From NCBI GenBank assembly GCA_015179025.1, contig WHUX01000222.1:19985-83984 (forward strand): a DNA stretch of 64,000 bases, written 5' to 3'. Positions 37,054-47,410 of this stretch are shown piece by piece; within the stretch, counting starts at the first letter, position 1, and every line of letters begins with the position of its first letter. The stretch comes from Terfezia claveryi. Lineage: Eukaryota; Ascomycota; Pezizomycetes; Pezizales; Pezizaceae. The notes beneath the pieces were generated by a model. It was not told where the DNA came from. It worked only from the letters and a program-made list of their open reading frames with translations, and did no database searches. The translations under genes and the position numbers were made by a program.

Positions 37054-37651
37054 TATCATAACTACCTCCTCTTAGTCTTCATTGTCTTTATCATTACCTA
37101 CAACCATAAGTGATAGAGTATTGCCTTAATCCTTTTGATACTTAAATAGAATCCTACTTATGTCATAATTGTTGTTATCTCCTTATCATAGTTTTAGACA
37201 TCACTTATGATATAGGTAATAAGTTATCATTATATTCTGCTTAGCTTTTAAAATAGGGATCTTGGGAAACTTATTCCATCAATTACTCTAGTAGCTCATA
37301 TATATAAAAATCTTTGCCCTCATACTATTATTAGATTCCTATCTAATATCGTATATACTTAATATAGGATCTTACTTTCTCCAGTACTAGTGTACTTTCT
37401 CAGTACTCCTCCTTATCTTACTTTATTCTATAAATAACTCTACAGTATAGCTGTCTCCCCATAATATATATGGCAACTACCTCTGCATCTCTTATATCTC
37501 TTGCTCTTTACTACTCTTACTCTTTACCTTTACCCTCTATTCTAGCCTTCCTTTAGTTATATATATAGTATTTCTATATATATCTTATCTTAGCTCTGCC
37601 CTTACCTTAGTATACCTTTTAGTTACTTTTGTTTTTAGAGCCTATATTACA
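37054..37651 (+). repeat. Gypsy-4 3' LTR (gypsy-1 family), RIPed
   Basis: 598 bp, reverse complement of the gypsy-1 LTR. It begins TATCATAAC (TGTCACAAC) and ends TATATTACA (TCATTACA). Shared blocks include AAATAGGGATCTTGGGAA near 37252 and TTTTAGAGCC near 37633. No second LTR was found. Confidence 0.75.
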
Positions 37652-38555
37652 AGCTTATAGAGGATATCATTAAGTTTGTAGATAGGCTCTAATATTATGT
37701 CCTAAGCCTCTATAATAGTAATATCTTCCTTCTGCTATTCTTTTTATATATTCTTCTTAAAATATCTTTTTTTTTCCTATTAATAGATTTATTAGTCCTA
37801 TATAAGTACTAGTAGCTATAGAAAAAGTAGAGGTATTTTAAGGGAGAGTAAAGAAAGTAGTATGAGGTATAGTATATAAAGCAGTTAAAGATGATAGTTA
37901 ATTACCTATTTGGGTTTATAAAGCTTATCAATAAGTATTAAGTTATTAGTAGACAACTATATATTTATTAAAATCTCTCAGTTTAGGATATACTGCTAGT
38001 AGATCTTATTAAAGATAATATAAAAGTCCTTATTTTAATAATATAAGTTTAGCAGAATAGTTCTAGGTAGTTTCAGCTACATAATATTAGAATTTAGTTG
38101 AGTATAAAGCAAAATCTTGAGTTCTTTAAATTATTATTTATAGTTTAAATTCAGTATTAGCAATACAGTTATAATTACTAAATGTATTTTTAAGTACAAT
38201 AATAAGTATAGTAAGATTAAGGAAGTTGACCCTATTATTTTGAATATAGAGTATAATTTGATCAAAAGCTTTATTGGAGAGAGAATTAATAGCTAAGTAG
38301 AATTTAGCTTATTTATTAGTATAGATAGCAGCCTTAAACTATAGTTGAGTAAGAGAAAAATAAAGCTTATTATAATCTTTGCTATTAAATTTATTAGAAT
38401 TAAGTATTTTATTAGTTCTTATCCTTAGCTGGTCTTCAAGTTAAACAAAAATAGTACTAATTGCTTTTATATTATTAAGTTGATTATAAAGATCATTTAT
38501 TATAATCTTGTTTATAGTAACTTTCTTTTATAGTTTTTAATTAAATACAATATAA
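37652..38555. other. AT-rich RIPed DNA, nothing assignable
   Basis: Stops in all frames, no LTR ends or protein motifs recognised. It may be the 5' part of copia-3 or an unrelated relic. Confidence 0.4.
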
Positions 38556-38660
38556 TATAAACCTACAAACTAATAAACAAACCTACAAACCAATAAATAA
38601 ACTAATAAACCAATAAACTAACCAATAAACTAATAAACTAATAAACTAATAAACAATAAC
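38556..38660 (+). repeat. Short tandem repeat, AATAAACT-type octamers
   Basis: An imperfect array of about 12 units of AATAAACT / ACAAACCT in otherwise AT-rich DNA. Confidence 0.7.
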
Positions 38661-39125
38661 TATTATATCTTAACTAGTCATTGAACTACCAGCTATTACT
38701 ACAGATTTACTTGCATAATTATGAGCAGAAATAGATTCCATGAACCCTAATAGTAACTATACAATAATAGTTAATAAAACTATTACCTTGTTAAACCAAA
38801 TTTTTACCTTATCAGATTATCAATAAGATATACTTATTCTTCAAACTCAAGTTCAAAACCTCATTAATTAACTTATCTAACAATCAAATAAGAATACTAC
38901 TTTAGTAAACTATAATTAAAAACTACAAAAGGAAGTTACTATATATAAGACTATAATATATACTTAGTTAAAAAAAAGATAAATAAAAGTATTAAAAAAT
39001 ATAAGTCTTATAAAGTTGGGAGAGAATTTATTTAAGAAGCTAATATTAATTATAATGAAATTTATATATAAATGATATACTCTAAAATATTAAAAATCCT
39101 CTTTATTATTATCCTTTATTAAAAT

Positions 39126-39264
39126 TATATTAGAAAAAAATTTAGAATAGCTCTAATAGTATTTAATAGTACTTAGAAAATATATTTCTTATATACTACT
39201 AAGTGTTACTAGATACTACTAGATACCAACTTAGTAGAACTATTCTAAATTTTTTTCTAATATA
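39126..39264. mobile_element. Small MITE (139 bp) with near-perfect 27-bp inverted ends
   Basis: Ends TATATTAGAAAAAAATTTAG and its inverse match over about 27 bp. The inner part carries AGTAGTATCTAGT units like the MITE at 32889. Confidence 0.8.
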
Positions 39265-40332
39265 GACAATCTAGTAATAAGATATTATAGTTATATACTT
39301 ATAAGCTTTTTTTAAGTATAATATCTATATTACTAATATTAATAAAAAAGGAGAGGTTAAGTACTAAAGGTTTAATAAAACTCTCTATATTTTAAAGTAA
39401 GTAGAGTATAAATAGTTCAAAACTCTTAGTAAAATTCTTAGTACTTTTAATATATACCAATATATTAATAATAAAAAAACCTATACTAGAAGTTTTAATA
39501 ACTACTAGATTATTATTAATACTTAAATTAATAACCTTATTAAGATTGTATCTATTAAAGAAGATCTAAATAATACTAAAGAATGAATTAAAAAAAGAGT
39601 AGAGCTAGATAAATAAAAAAGGCTAGCAAATATATTAGAAATAAAACTATACTAGCAAAAAGACTAAGTTAAGCTAATTTAAACTCATTTAATAAAAACT
39701 ATAATACAACAGTATCTAAGATTAGAATTAAAGTATAAAAGAAAGCACTTACTTCTATTAAATCCTAATATCTACTAAAAGGTAGAAAAAACTAATCTAA
39801 TAATTAAATCTAAAAAGTACAAATGTTTGATCAAAAGATTGCTGTTTATAGACAAAATAATAAGACCTAAGATCTCAGTTCATATGAACCTGCTTGGATA
39901 GTAAATAAAGAATACAATAGTATAGCACTTAAAGACTAGATTACAAATATTATAGTATTTAGCCTCAACCAAAAATAAAGGAATTATATTGAATAAAGCT
40001 GCAAGTACAACCTTAGATCTAATAATATATACTAATGCAATATATAGGAGAGAAAAGTTCTAGTTCCAAACTAGTGCAATAATGTACCTAAGAGGACAGT
40101 TAGTTGGATAGTACAACAAATAGCAGAATGTAGTATCTCTCTTAATTATGAAAGCAAAATATATAGCAGACTACAAGGGAGTAAAAAATACAGCCTGGGT
40201 ACAATAGTTCCTAGAGGAAATTGGGGTCAGAACATAGTCTCTATTAAGGATGGATAGCGAAGGGGCCTACCATTTGAGCAAGAGCCCGAAATTCACTAGA
40301 TATAGTAGGCATATTGAATATCAGTTCAACTA

Positions 40333-40570
40333 CATCAGCAAGAAAAAAGTGGCATCGGGACGCCAGGTGGTGTCTCCAGGAGACAGGGTTGTCTCTGGTG
40401 TCTTTTGTGTCTTTTATGTCTCCTAGGTGTCTCCTGAGTGTCTCCCATATGTCTCCCAGTGTCTCCTGGAGACACTGGGAGACATTCTGCCAATCGTGGA
40501 GACACACCTTGTCTCTAGTGGCAATACTGTCTCTAGAGACACTGGAGACAAACTATTTTCTTTCCTGATG
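40333..40570 (+). mobile_element. MITE with GTCTCC minisatellite core, TA duplication
   Basis: 238 bp flanked by TA (40331-40332, 40571-40572). The ends CATCAGCAAGAAAAAAGTGG and, inverted, CATCAGGAAAGAAAATAG are imperfect inverted repeats. The interior is almost entirely GTCTCC/GGAGAC units. It interrupts copia-3 RNase H; removing it plus one TA restores the frame (QFNY-L). Confidence 0.85.
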
Positions 40571-40759
40571 TATCTATGCTAGCAAGTCCGATCCAGAAAA
40601 CTGATGATCCAAACAATTGCTAGGAAAAACAACTCTGTAGACCTTCTAATAAAGATACTTCTAATAGCTATAGTGACTGGATGAAAGAAGAACTGGATGG
40701 ATACCCAATAACTAAAGAAGAACTAGCTGAGTTCAATTGGATGCTTAAGTTAGGAGGAA

Positions 40760-41045
40760 TGTTGTGAATAATTCTCGCTAGTACTCATGAAGAGTCATGG
40801 AAAGTAAGCAACTAAAAGAAAGTAATTGAGAATAACTAAAGATTCTAGATTAAGGCAATTAGGAAAGAACTGTGAAGGATAAAAGAGCTAGAAAGTATAC
40901 AAGAAAAATATTTCTTTAGAATTTAGAGCACTAGGACTGTAGGTATTTAAACTTATAATAATATCTAGATAGCTCTATTATTATTTGCATATACACACTC
41001 TTTACTCTTTAAGATTCTTCCACTCAATAACCTCATAATCTTATA
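40760..41045 (+). repeat. Copia-3 3' LTR
   Basis: 286 bp from TGTTGTGAATA to CATAATCTTATA, the same length as the LTR at 41239 and similar at its 3' end, but diverged over the first half. It follows a polypurine tract. Confidence 0.7.
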
Positions 41046-41238
41046 TAATCCACAGAAAGGTGAGCAGCTAGAGAGTTTATTATATCAAGAAAAGCATGAT
41101 ATTGAGGGTCTAAAAGGTATAGCTCACTAGATATAGCATCAGATAGACATTACTAGGTATTTTACCCTCTCCTCGAATATTTCCTTTTTGTGAATATCTC
41201 TTATTATAAGAAATCTCGTATTATAAGAAACTCTGTAG
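41046..41238. other. Spacer between copia-3 and copia-4
   Basis: About 190 bp without recognisable content; it may be part of an older insertion site. Confidence 0.4.
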
Positions 41239-41524
41239 TGTTAGAATTACTCTCGACTTATGAAATATCACTAGCTGGAAAAGAACAGTTTGAATTCTAG
41301 ATATGAATATGTATAGGATCAAGGATCCCAAAAGGGCTACTTTCAATTAGGAAAAGCAGCATATAAGGAGTTGGAATTGTTATAGGAAAAGGGAATTTTT
41401 CTTTAGAGTACTGGAACTATAGCAATAAGTCTATAGTGATACTTGAGATAACTCTGCTATCTATTTGAATATATATACTTAATTTCTTTATAATTCCTTG
41501 CTTATATAACCTCATAATCTTATA
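41239..41524 (+). repeat. Copia-4 5' LTR
   Basis: 286 bp from TGTTAGAATTAC to CATAATCTTATA, directly followed by GGTTATGAGCC. Confidence 0.75.
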
Positions 41525-41535
41525 GGTTATGAGCC
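41525..41535 (+). promoter_or_regulatory. Copia-4 half-tRNA-iMet primer-binding site
   Basis: GGTTATGAGCC, the same motif as in copia-1, complementary to the initiator tRNA-Met anticodon arm. Confidence 0.75.
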
Positions 41536-42169
41536 TAGCACTCAAGATAAAGAAGCAATAAGAACAAAAGACAGTTGAAATATCTATTGTATCAACCCAG
41601 TAATACTATCATTCAGAAAGCAGAAGCCAAAAGCTGTGGCTGCCCTATTATTACAATATAAAGAAACTCTATGAAGCTCTATATATGCTTACACACCGAT
41701 CCTAGTCAAAGAAAATTAACTGTCAAAACAAGTAACTCTTCAAAAACCTCTCTGAAAATAAGTCTTCAAGAATCACTACAATCCCAAGAGAATTGCTGTC
41801 AGATACTGAATACCTAGAATAGAAATTATGGAAAAGTGGGCTATATAATGAGGCACTAGTAATAAAAGAACAAAAAGAAGAAAATTATTAAGAGCTTAGG
41901 AATCTCTTAACCGACTTTAATACTCAAGAAGCAAAAGTATCTCTACTGGATAAAGGAATCTAGTACAAGGATAAATTAATAAGCTTTGACTAAATACACC
42001 TAGTACTCATCTAAATAAGTAGTATAGGTAGACCAGCCCCAGAGACTGAATCAGAGCATGAAGTCAAATATCCAGAACTTCCAGCTAATATTCAGATCCA
42101 ACGAAGAAGAAGGCAAAGGGCAAGAACTCTACCTCTTCTACTACCCGACTTACTAATACCTCCTCCTGT

Positions 42170-44193
42170 AACTATGTCAAAAGAATGATCGATTCCAAAT
42201 ATCGAACCTAAGCTCAGCGGGCAATAGGACTATGTTCAGTAGATATTATCCATTAAATAAATACTTAGTAGTTATGAACATAAAGATGAGACGATATGGG
42301 AAATTATTACTAAAGATATCTAAGACCTAGATCCTACAGCTACCAGAAAAGTAAGGGATATAGATGCTAAAGCCTGGAAGAAAGACAACAACTTCGCAAT
42401 CCTCATGATAAAGAGGAATTGCGAGAAAGAAGTTGTAGATATCATCGGACTAGCCAGAATAGCCAATAAAGCCTATAAAGAGCTAAAGGTAAAATTCAAA
42501 GGTAAGACTGTTACTATACTAAGAGCTCTACTTATTGGAGTCATCAAACTCAGTTATGATGATAGAAATAGTTCAATTGAAGAACATATTAGCAAGTTTG
42601 ATAAAAAATAGGGATTCATGAGATCTATGCTAGAAGAAATGATCCCAAATGACCTTAAAGGATTCGGGACAATATTAATAGGATTAAATAAAAATGACTA
42701 GGCTAAAGGAACATTTCTGCTAGCTACCCTTCTACCCTACTACAATACTCTCATTAAAAATATCCAAATAAAGAGTAGATTTACCTATGATGACATCACT
42801 ATACATCTCAAAACATATGTCTCAAGCAAACGAAAGAGGAAACAGAGAGGAGATATGTTATAGCTCAGGTAAGGGACCTACACCTCCGGTGGAACCAATA
42901 CCCTGCTATAGCTGCTAACTGTGATTGACTGATTACCCATACAGATGTGGGTAGCACGCTTGGGAATAAAGCGTTAAAGGGATTGGCTATTGAAGTGTGT
43001 ATCTCTGAGGTTGGCTCTCATATATGTATTCTCTTCGATATGTTTTCATTATATTCTTATGCTTGTTATTTAGATATCATTATTGGTTATACTCGAATTT
43101 AGATCCTGTATGTCAGCCTGACTGCAATGCGTTGAAGTTCAGGCTGCCTAATCAATGTATGTCAGACTGCAGCGTTCCTAAATAGGAAGTGGTTTCCTAG
43201 TTAGGCAACGACCTGACGTCAATGCTACTAAGCTATTATAGGAAGTATAGTCCAGATCTGATTATTCGTTATCAGATCTAAGCTTCTATATAACTCACCG
43301 CTTTTACATAGTTAATACAATAAGACCCAAGCGGTGTTCTAAGTCTCATATAGCTTTACTCTTATCAAGTCCGCAATACACCCGAGTTGTTACTGCGTTT
43401 ATACTTGCACTTATCACCAAATAACCCCTTGTTACCTTTCCACTGACTTGTATATCCGTAGTTACAGCCCGCCTGTAACAAGATAATACTAGAGATTCAG
43501 TACAAAACCTAGTAGTACTCAAGACAGGAGCTGGCAGGGGACAGGATCAAGGTGATAATAGCAAAAGATGCAACTACTATATCAGCAAAGGATAGAAAGG
43601 GCTAAACCATACAGAATCTAAGTACTTTACTAAAAAGTACGAAAAGAAAAAGGTCGAAAAGGCTAACAAGGAGGACTCTGATAATGAAGAATCTGATAAA
43701 GAAGGAGTCACTATCAATATTGTTCGAATTGGGAAAACTAGGGTAGGATATAAAGAATATTATAAATATGACACAGCAGCCACCCATCATATGACCAATG
43801 AATATAACCACCTTACTAATATACAATATAACCTTAATATTAAGGTATCTACCTATAATCAGACTAAATCTATTTGCCATACTATAGGAACTCTAGTCTT
43901 TATATACAATAGCTATAACATTCACTATAAGCAATACTTATATAACCCCATATATAGTAATATTATCAGTGGTCTTCGAATACTAAAGGACTTTGTCATG
44001 CCAGGAAAGAAGAGCAAGGTAGAGCTAAAAATAAGAAGAAAAACACTCTATAATATAGATCAAGATATTGATGGAATGTAAATCAAGCCTGAGAATACAT
44101 TTGGAAAGTGAAAGGGAGTAGAAATAAAGAAAATTAAGGAAAAAGAAGCTGCAATCAGCCTGCATGAAAGGTATAGATACATTTCTTATAATA
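42170..44193 (+). pseudogene. Copia-4 Gag and protease, interrupted
   Basis: Gag core of the UBN2/copia type: DPTATRKVRDIDAKAWKKDN, IIGLARIANKAYKELKVKF, FDKKxGFMRSMLEEMI. It is split by the solo LTR at 42856-43480. Beyond it is a zinc knuckle from 43569 with the spacing C-x2-[C]-x9-H-x4-[C] (two Cys now Tyr, one TAG), then an acidic stretch (EDSDNEESDKEG). The protease triad reads DTA with Asp at 43770-43772 (YDTAATHHMT). A frame remains open to 44081. Upstream, 41560-42170 holds a low-similarity leader or N-terminal segment. Confidence 0.75.
42856..43480. repeat. Clean solo LTR with perfect TSD
   Basis: 625 bp, TGTTATAGCTCAGG to CCTGTAACA, flanked by AGATA on both sides (42851-42855, 43481-43485). 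Base composition is balanced with no RIP look. It has several short dyads (CAGGCTG/CAGCCTG near 43110-43150, TCAGATCTAA-type near 43260). Not related to other LTRs in the window; family unknown. Confidence 0.88.
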
Positions 44194-44405
44194 CATTAGC
44201 AAGAAAAAAGTGGTGTCCGGATGCGAGAGCTCACCCAAGTGCGTCCTATGTATCTTGTGCGTCTGGACGCTTGGCTACATTGCAACACAATCAGGACGCC
44301 TGGCTGCGTTGTAATACAATTAGGATGCCTGGCTGAGTTGCAACACAATCTGGATGCCATTGGGGCAACCAAAGCCGTCTGGATACTGGTTGGCATATTT
44401 TAATG
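44194..44405 (+). mobile_element. MITE with 29-bp minisatellite core
   Basis: The left end CATTAGCAAGAAAAAAGTGG matches the left end of the MITE at 40333, and a TA precedes it. The right end is only weakly inverted (CATTAAAATATG). The core is not GTCTCC but three 29-bp units (44265-44351) beginning GGACGCYTGGCT. Confidence 0.65.
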
Positions 44406-44689
44406 TCTGTATATTAGAGTTCATTCCCTTAGCATCATGAACTAAATTGATATTGTTAACATTGAAGGTTCTACTACTGGCATTACTAATGGATAGCCTA
44501 TAATCACTTTCTTCTACAATACACCCACTTGTATGTACAACGCTCTAACAACAGCCAGGTGCGTAGCTGCTATTGCAGCCATTGAGTATATATACAGCGG
44601 AAATATCTATTGTATTCGCTAATAATTATATACACAGAAGTATTGAGTAATAGATATATATATAGAACTTGCACTCGCTGCTTCAATCA

Positions 44690-44808
44690 CTCTAACACTC
44701 ACTCTAATACTCACTCTAATACTCGCTCTAATAACTCGCTCTAATACTCGCTCCAATACTCGCTCTAATACTCACTCTAATACTCACTCTAATTTTCGCT
44801 GTTATGTT
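44690..44808 (+). repeat. 12-bp minisatellite in the left F3 arm
   Basis: About nine units of ACTCGCTCTAAT / ACTCACTCTAAT. The inverted counterpart with more units is at 46021-46190. Confidence 0.85.
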
Positions 44809-45109
44809 CTAGAATATAGAGCTAAGGGAAAATGCATGGGGAAGGGAGGTATATATATAGGAAAACCATAGTTGCTAAGGCCAACTGCTAAGGCCGATAA
44901 TATAGACTTTCTGAAGACAATGAGATAAGGGATAACTAGAGAAGTAGCATGACAGGGATCAGCCCCCTGTCGCATGCGGGTGCCATACTATTTAATACCT
45001 GGCCTGATAATAGTCATATTGGGAAATTGTAGTCTTGGTACTGCAAGTGGTACTGCGATATATGCGGAGTTCTTGCTTTGTAATATATTTCATAGGAATT
45101 CATATATTC

Positions 45110-45712
45110 GCGGGCTTATATATATATATGTGAGAAACTCATGCTTTTGGGACTTATATATATATATACGAGAAACTCATGTATTTGTGGGCTTATATAT
45201 ATATATGCAAGAAACCCATACATTCGCGGACATATATATATATATGCAAGAAACTCATGCTTTTGGACTTATATATATATATGCGAGAAACTCGTGCTTT
45301 TGGACTTATATATATATATGCGAGAAACTTCTGCTTTTGGGACTTATATATATATATGCAAGAAACTCATACATTTCTGGGCTTATATATATATATATGA
45401 GAAACTCATGCATTTGCGGGCTTATATATATATGCGAGAAACTTATGCTTTTGGGACTTATATATATATATGTGAGAAACCCATGTATTCGTGAGCTTAT
45501 ATATATATGCGGGAAACTCGTGCTTTTGGGACTTATATATATATATGCGAGAAACTTGTGCTTTTGGAGACATATATATATATATATACGAGAAATCCAT
45601 ACATTTACAGGCTTATACATATAAGTCTCTCAAAGTACGAGTTTCTTACATATATATATATATGCCCGCAAATGCATGAGTTTCTCACATATATATACAT
45701 AAGCGCGTGAAT
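45110..45712 (+). repeat. ~38-bp minisatellite forming the F3 centre
   Basis: About a dozen direct units of the form GAGAAACTCATGCTTTTGGG followed by ACTTATATATATATATGC. From about 45612 the units run in the opposite orientation. (TA)n runs lie inside each unit. Confidence 0.9.
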
Positions 45713-46020
45713 GCATGAATTCCTATAAAATATATTATAAAGCAAGAACTCCGCATATATCGCAGTACCACTCACAGTACCACGACTACGATTTCCCAAT
45801 ATAACTATTACCAGGCCAGGTATTGAATAGTATGGCACCTGCGTATGACAAGGGTCTGATCATTATCATGCTACTTCTCTGGTTATCCTTTATCTCATTG
45901 TCTTCGGAATGTCTATATTGTTGGCCTTCACAGTCAGCCTTGGCAACTATGATTTTCCTGTATATATACCTCCCTTCGCCATGTATTTTCCCTTCACTCT
46001 ATATCCTAGTACATTACGGC

Positions 46021-46190
46021 AAGTATTAGAGTGAGTATTGGAGCGAGTAACAGAGTGAGTATTAGGGCGAGTACTAGAGCAAGTATTAGAGTAAGTATTA
46101 GGGTAAGTATTAGGGCGAGTATTAGGGTGAGTATTAGAGCAAGTATTAAAGTGAGTATGGGAGCGAGTATTAGAGTGAGTGTTAGAGGGA
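46021..46190 (-). repeat. 12-bp minisatellite in the right F3 arm
   Basis: About 13 units of ATTAGAGTGAGT / ATTAGGGCGAGT, the inverse of the left-arm array. The copy-number difference shows the arms have changed independently. Confidence 0.85.
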
Positions 46191-46399
46191 TTGAAGCAGT
46201 GAGTGCATACTCTATATATATATCTATTACTCAATACTTCTGTGTATATAATTATTAACGAATACAATAGATATTTCCGCTGCGTGTATATGTAATGGCG
46301 GTAATAGTGGCTATGCACCTGGCTAGTATTAGAGCATCATACATACAAGTGGGTGTATTGTAGAAGAGAGCGATTGTGGGCTATCCATTAGCAACGCAA

Positions 46400-46859
46400 T
46401 GATGGCTAGAAAGTTATTTGTGATGGAGGTAACAGCAAAAGTTATTTTTTAGCTTAGTTTATTAGCCTCGCTGGAAAGGGGGTATATTTTGTGGGGGAAT
46501 TCTTGTACTTTGATATACTCATTAAGAAATATATGTATCGTTTTTATGCACACAAGGAAAGTACTAAAATCTTCGCTCTGTTACTTTAAGACAATTGATA
46601 GCTAGCTTCATATGCTACTGTCGATTGTCTTTTACTTTTTCTTGAGGCTTTACTCTATCACTTACATGTGTCGAGACACATAAGTCTTAAGAATCGCTTA
46701 TCTCTTGTTGAGATCAATTCTTGCTTATAGGATTTTTGCTTATCGTAAGAATACTCCACGATAATTCTATAAGATACCAGTAGATTCCGCTAGCTTATTC
46801 GACTCTCCGGACATCTAAGACAGTAATAGTCACTCTGACTATTTGCGATCTTCTTCATA
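46400..46859 (+). repeat. Gypsy-B 5' LTR
   Basis: About 460 bp, TGATGGCTAG to CTTCTTCATA, co-linear with 55103-55557. It contains the palindrome CTTACATGTGTCGAGACACA then TAAG (46661-46684). Next to it TTGGTCCCTTCGACTGG (46860 on) is the likely primer-binding site; the tRNA is not identified. Confidence 0.88.
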
Positions 46860-47410
46860 TTGGTCCCTTCGACTGGAGAGCTGAGGCAGTAGAATAATTG
46901 GACTTCTGCAGAATTGTCAGAACATACGTATCGATATCCATCAAAAAATTGGTATGGAAGGAGAGGAATCGAAAAAAACCCCTTTCAGCTATGATTTTGA
47001 GTACAACCCTTATGTTAAAGCCTCTGGAGGCTTTTCTGGCTTTTGCGGCTTTTGTGGCTTTTGTCTCTATATATTTGTCTCTATTCTTTGTTCTTTGCTT
47101 GTGGTGCACCCAACTCAAAAATAAGGAAAAAGAGGGAGGTGTCAAAATAATTGGCTTCATACTTGGAATTTTGTGTAGAATAGCTGCCCAAAAAAGCATA
47201 AGAATAGGAGAAAATTGAGCAGAAAGAAAAGAGGAAGAATCAATAGAAGACACACCTAAGCTTGAACGTACGTATATCATACATTTTCGTGGGTTGAATT
47301 CCCACAGTCAGAATTCTCGAGAGCAAGCATTTTACCCTCCATTTTATCACATACGTAGGGAGCCCTATGTGTGCAATACCGTATCTTCAACTACCAAAAT
47401 CAAGAAAGCC

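Larger units (their letters stand above)
38690..40759 (+). pseudogene. Copia-3 remnant ending in RNase H, broken by two MITEs
   Basis: The plus strand, read through stops, opens with a Gag-like helical stretch (DILILQTQVQNLIN near 38820) and ends with a clear copia RNase H at about 40090-40690: YLRGQLVG, MKAKYIADYKGVKNTAWVQ, FLEEIGVRT, FTRYSRHIEYQFNYI and, after the MITE at 40333-40570, RKLMIQTIARKNNSVDLLIK. The middle is unreadable. A purine run (AGGAGGAA) adjoins the LTR at 40760. The Gag end may belong to another element. Confidence 0.6.
41239..44480 (+). mobile_element. Copia-4: 5' part of a copia element
   Basis: 5' LTR 41239-41524, half-tRNA primer site 41525-41535, Gag, zinc knuckle, protease and the start of the integrase region on the plus strand. 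It holds a solo LTR (42856-43480) and a MITE (44194-44405). It ends where F3 begins; no downstream part was found. Confidence 0.8.
44480..46397. mobile_element. Foldback element F3: giant palindrome with minisatellites
   Basis: About 1.9 kb. The left arm (44480 to ~45112) recurs inverted as the right arm (~45713-46397); for instance CTTCTACAATACACCCACTT near 44511 and its inverse near 46352. Each arm carries a 12-bp array (ACTCGCTCTAAT). The centre is a ~38-bp array that itself changes orientation near 45612. No TSD was found. The translated frames here (AFGTYIYICEK and SIRVSIRAS runs) are repeat artefacts, not genes. Confidence 0.88.

Noticed and set aside
40244..40568. Frames through the GTCTCC repeat
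   Set aside because: MITE interior, a tandem repeat.
3779..41238. Centromeric or telomeric DNA
   Set aside because: AT-rich and repeat-rich, but no telomere repeat was seen and the AT richness is explained by RIPed transposons; CENP-A data would be needed.
45141..45710. Several overlapping open frames on both strands (YIYICEKL and YIYISPKS runs) up to 216 codons
   Set aside because: They are translations of the ~38-bp minisatellite in F3; all frames stay open because the repeat lacks stops.
45110..45712. CRISPR-like array of regular repeats
   Set aside because: Repeats are contiguous and degenerate with no unique spacers; eukaryotic minisatellite.
46031..46318. Open frames with SIRVSIRAS and NTRSNTHSNT runs
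   Set aside because: Products of the 12-bp array in the right F3 arm.
46855..47280. 141-codon minus-strand frame and 106-codon plus-strand frame after the gypsy-B 5' LTR
   Set aside because: Lie in the leader between primer site and Gag, overlap each other, no motifs.
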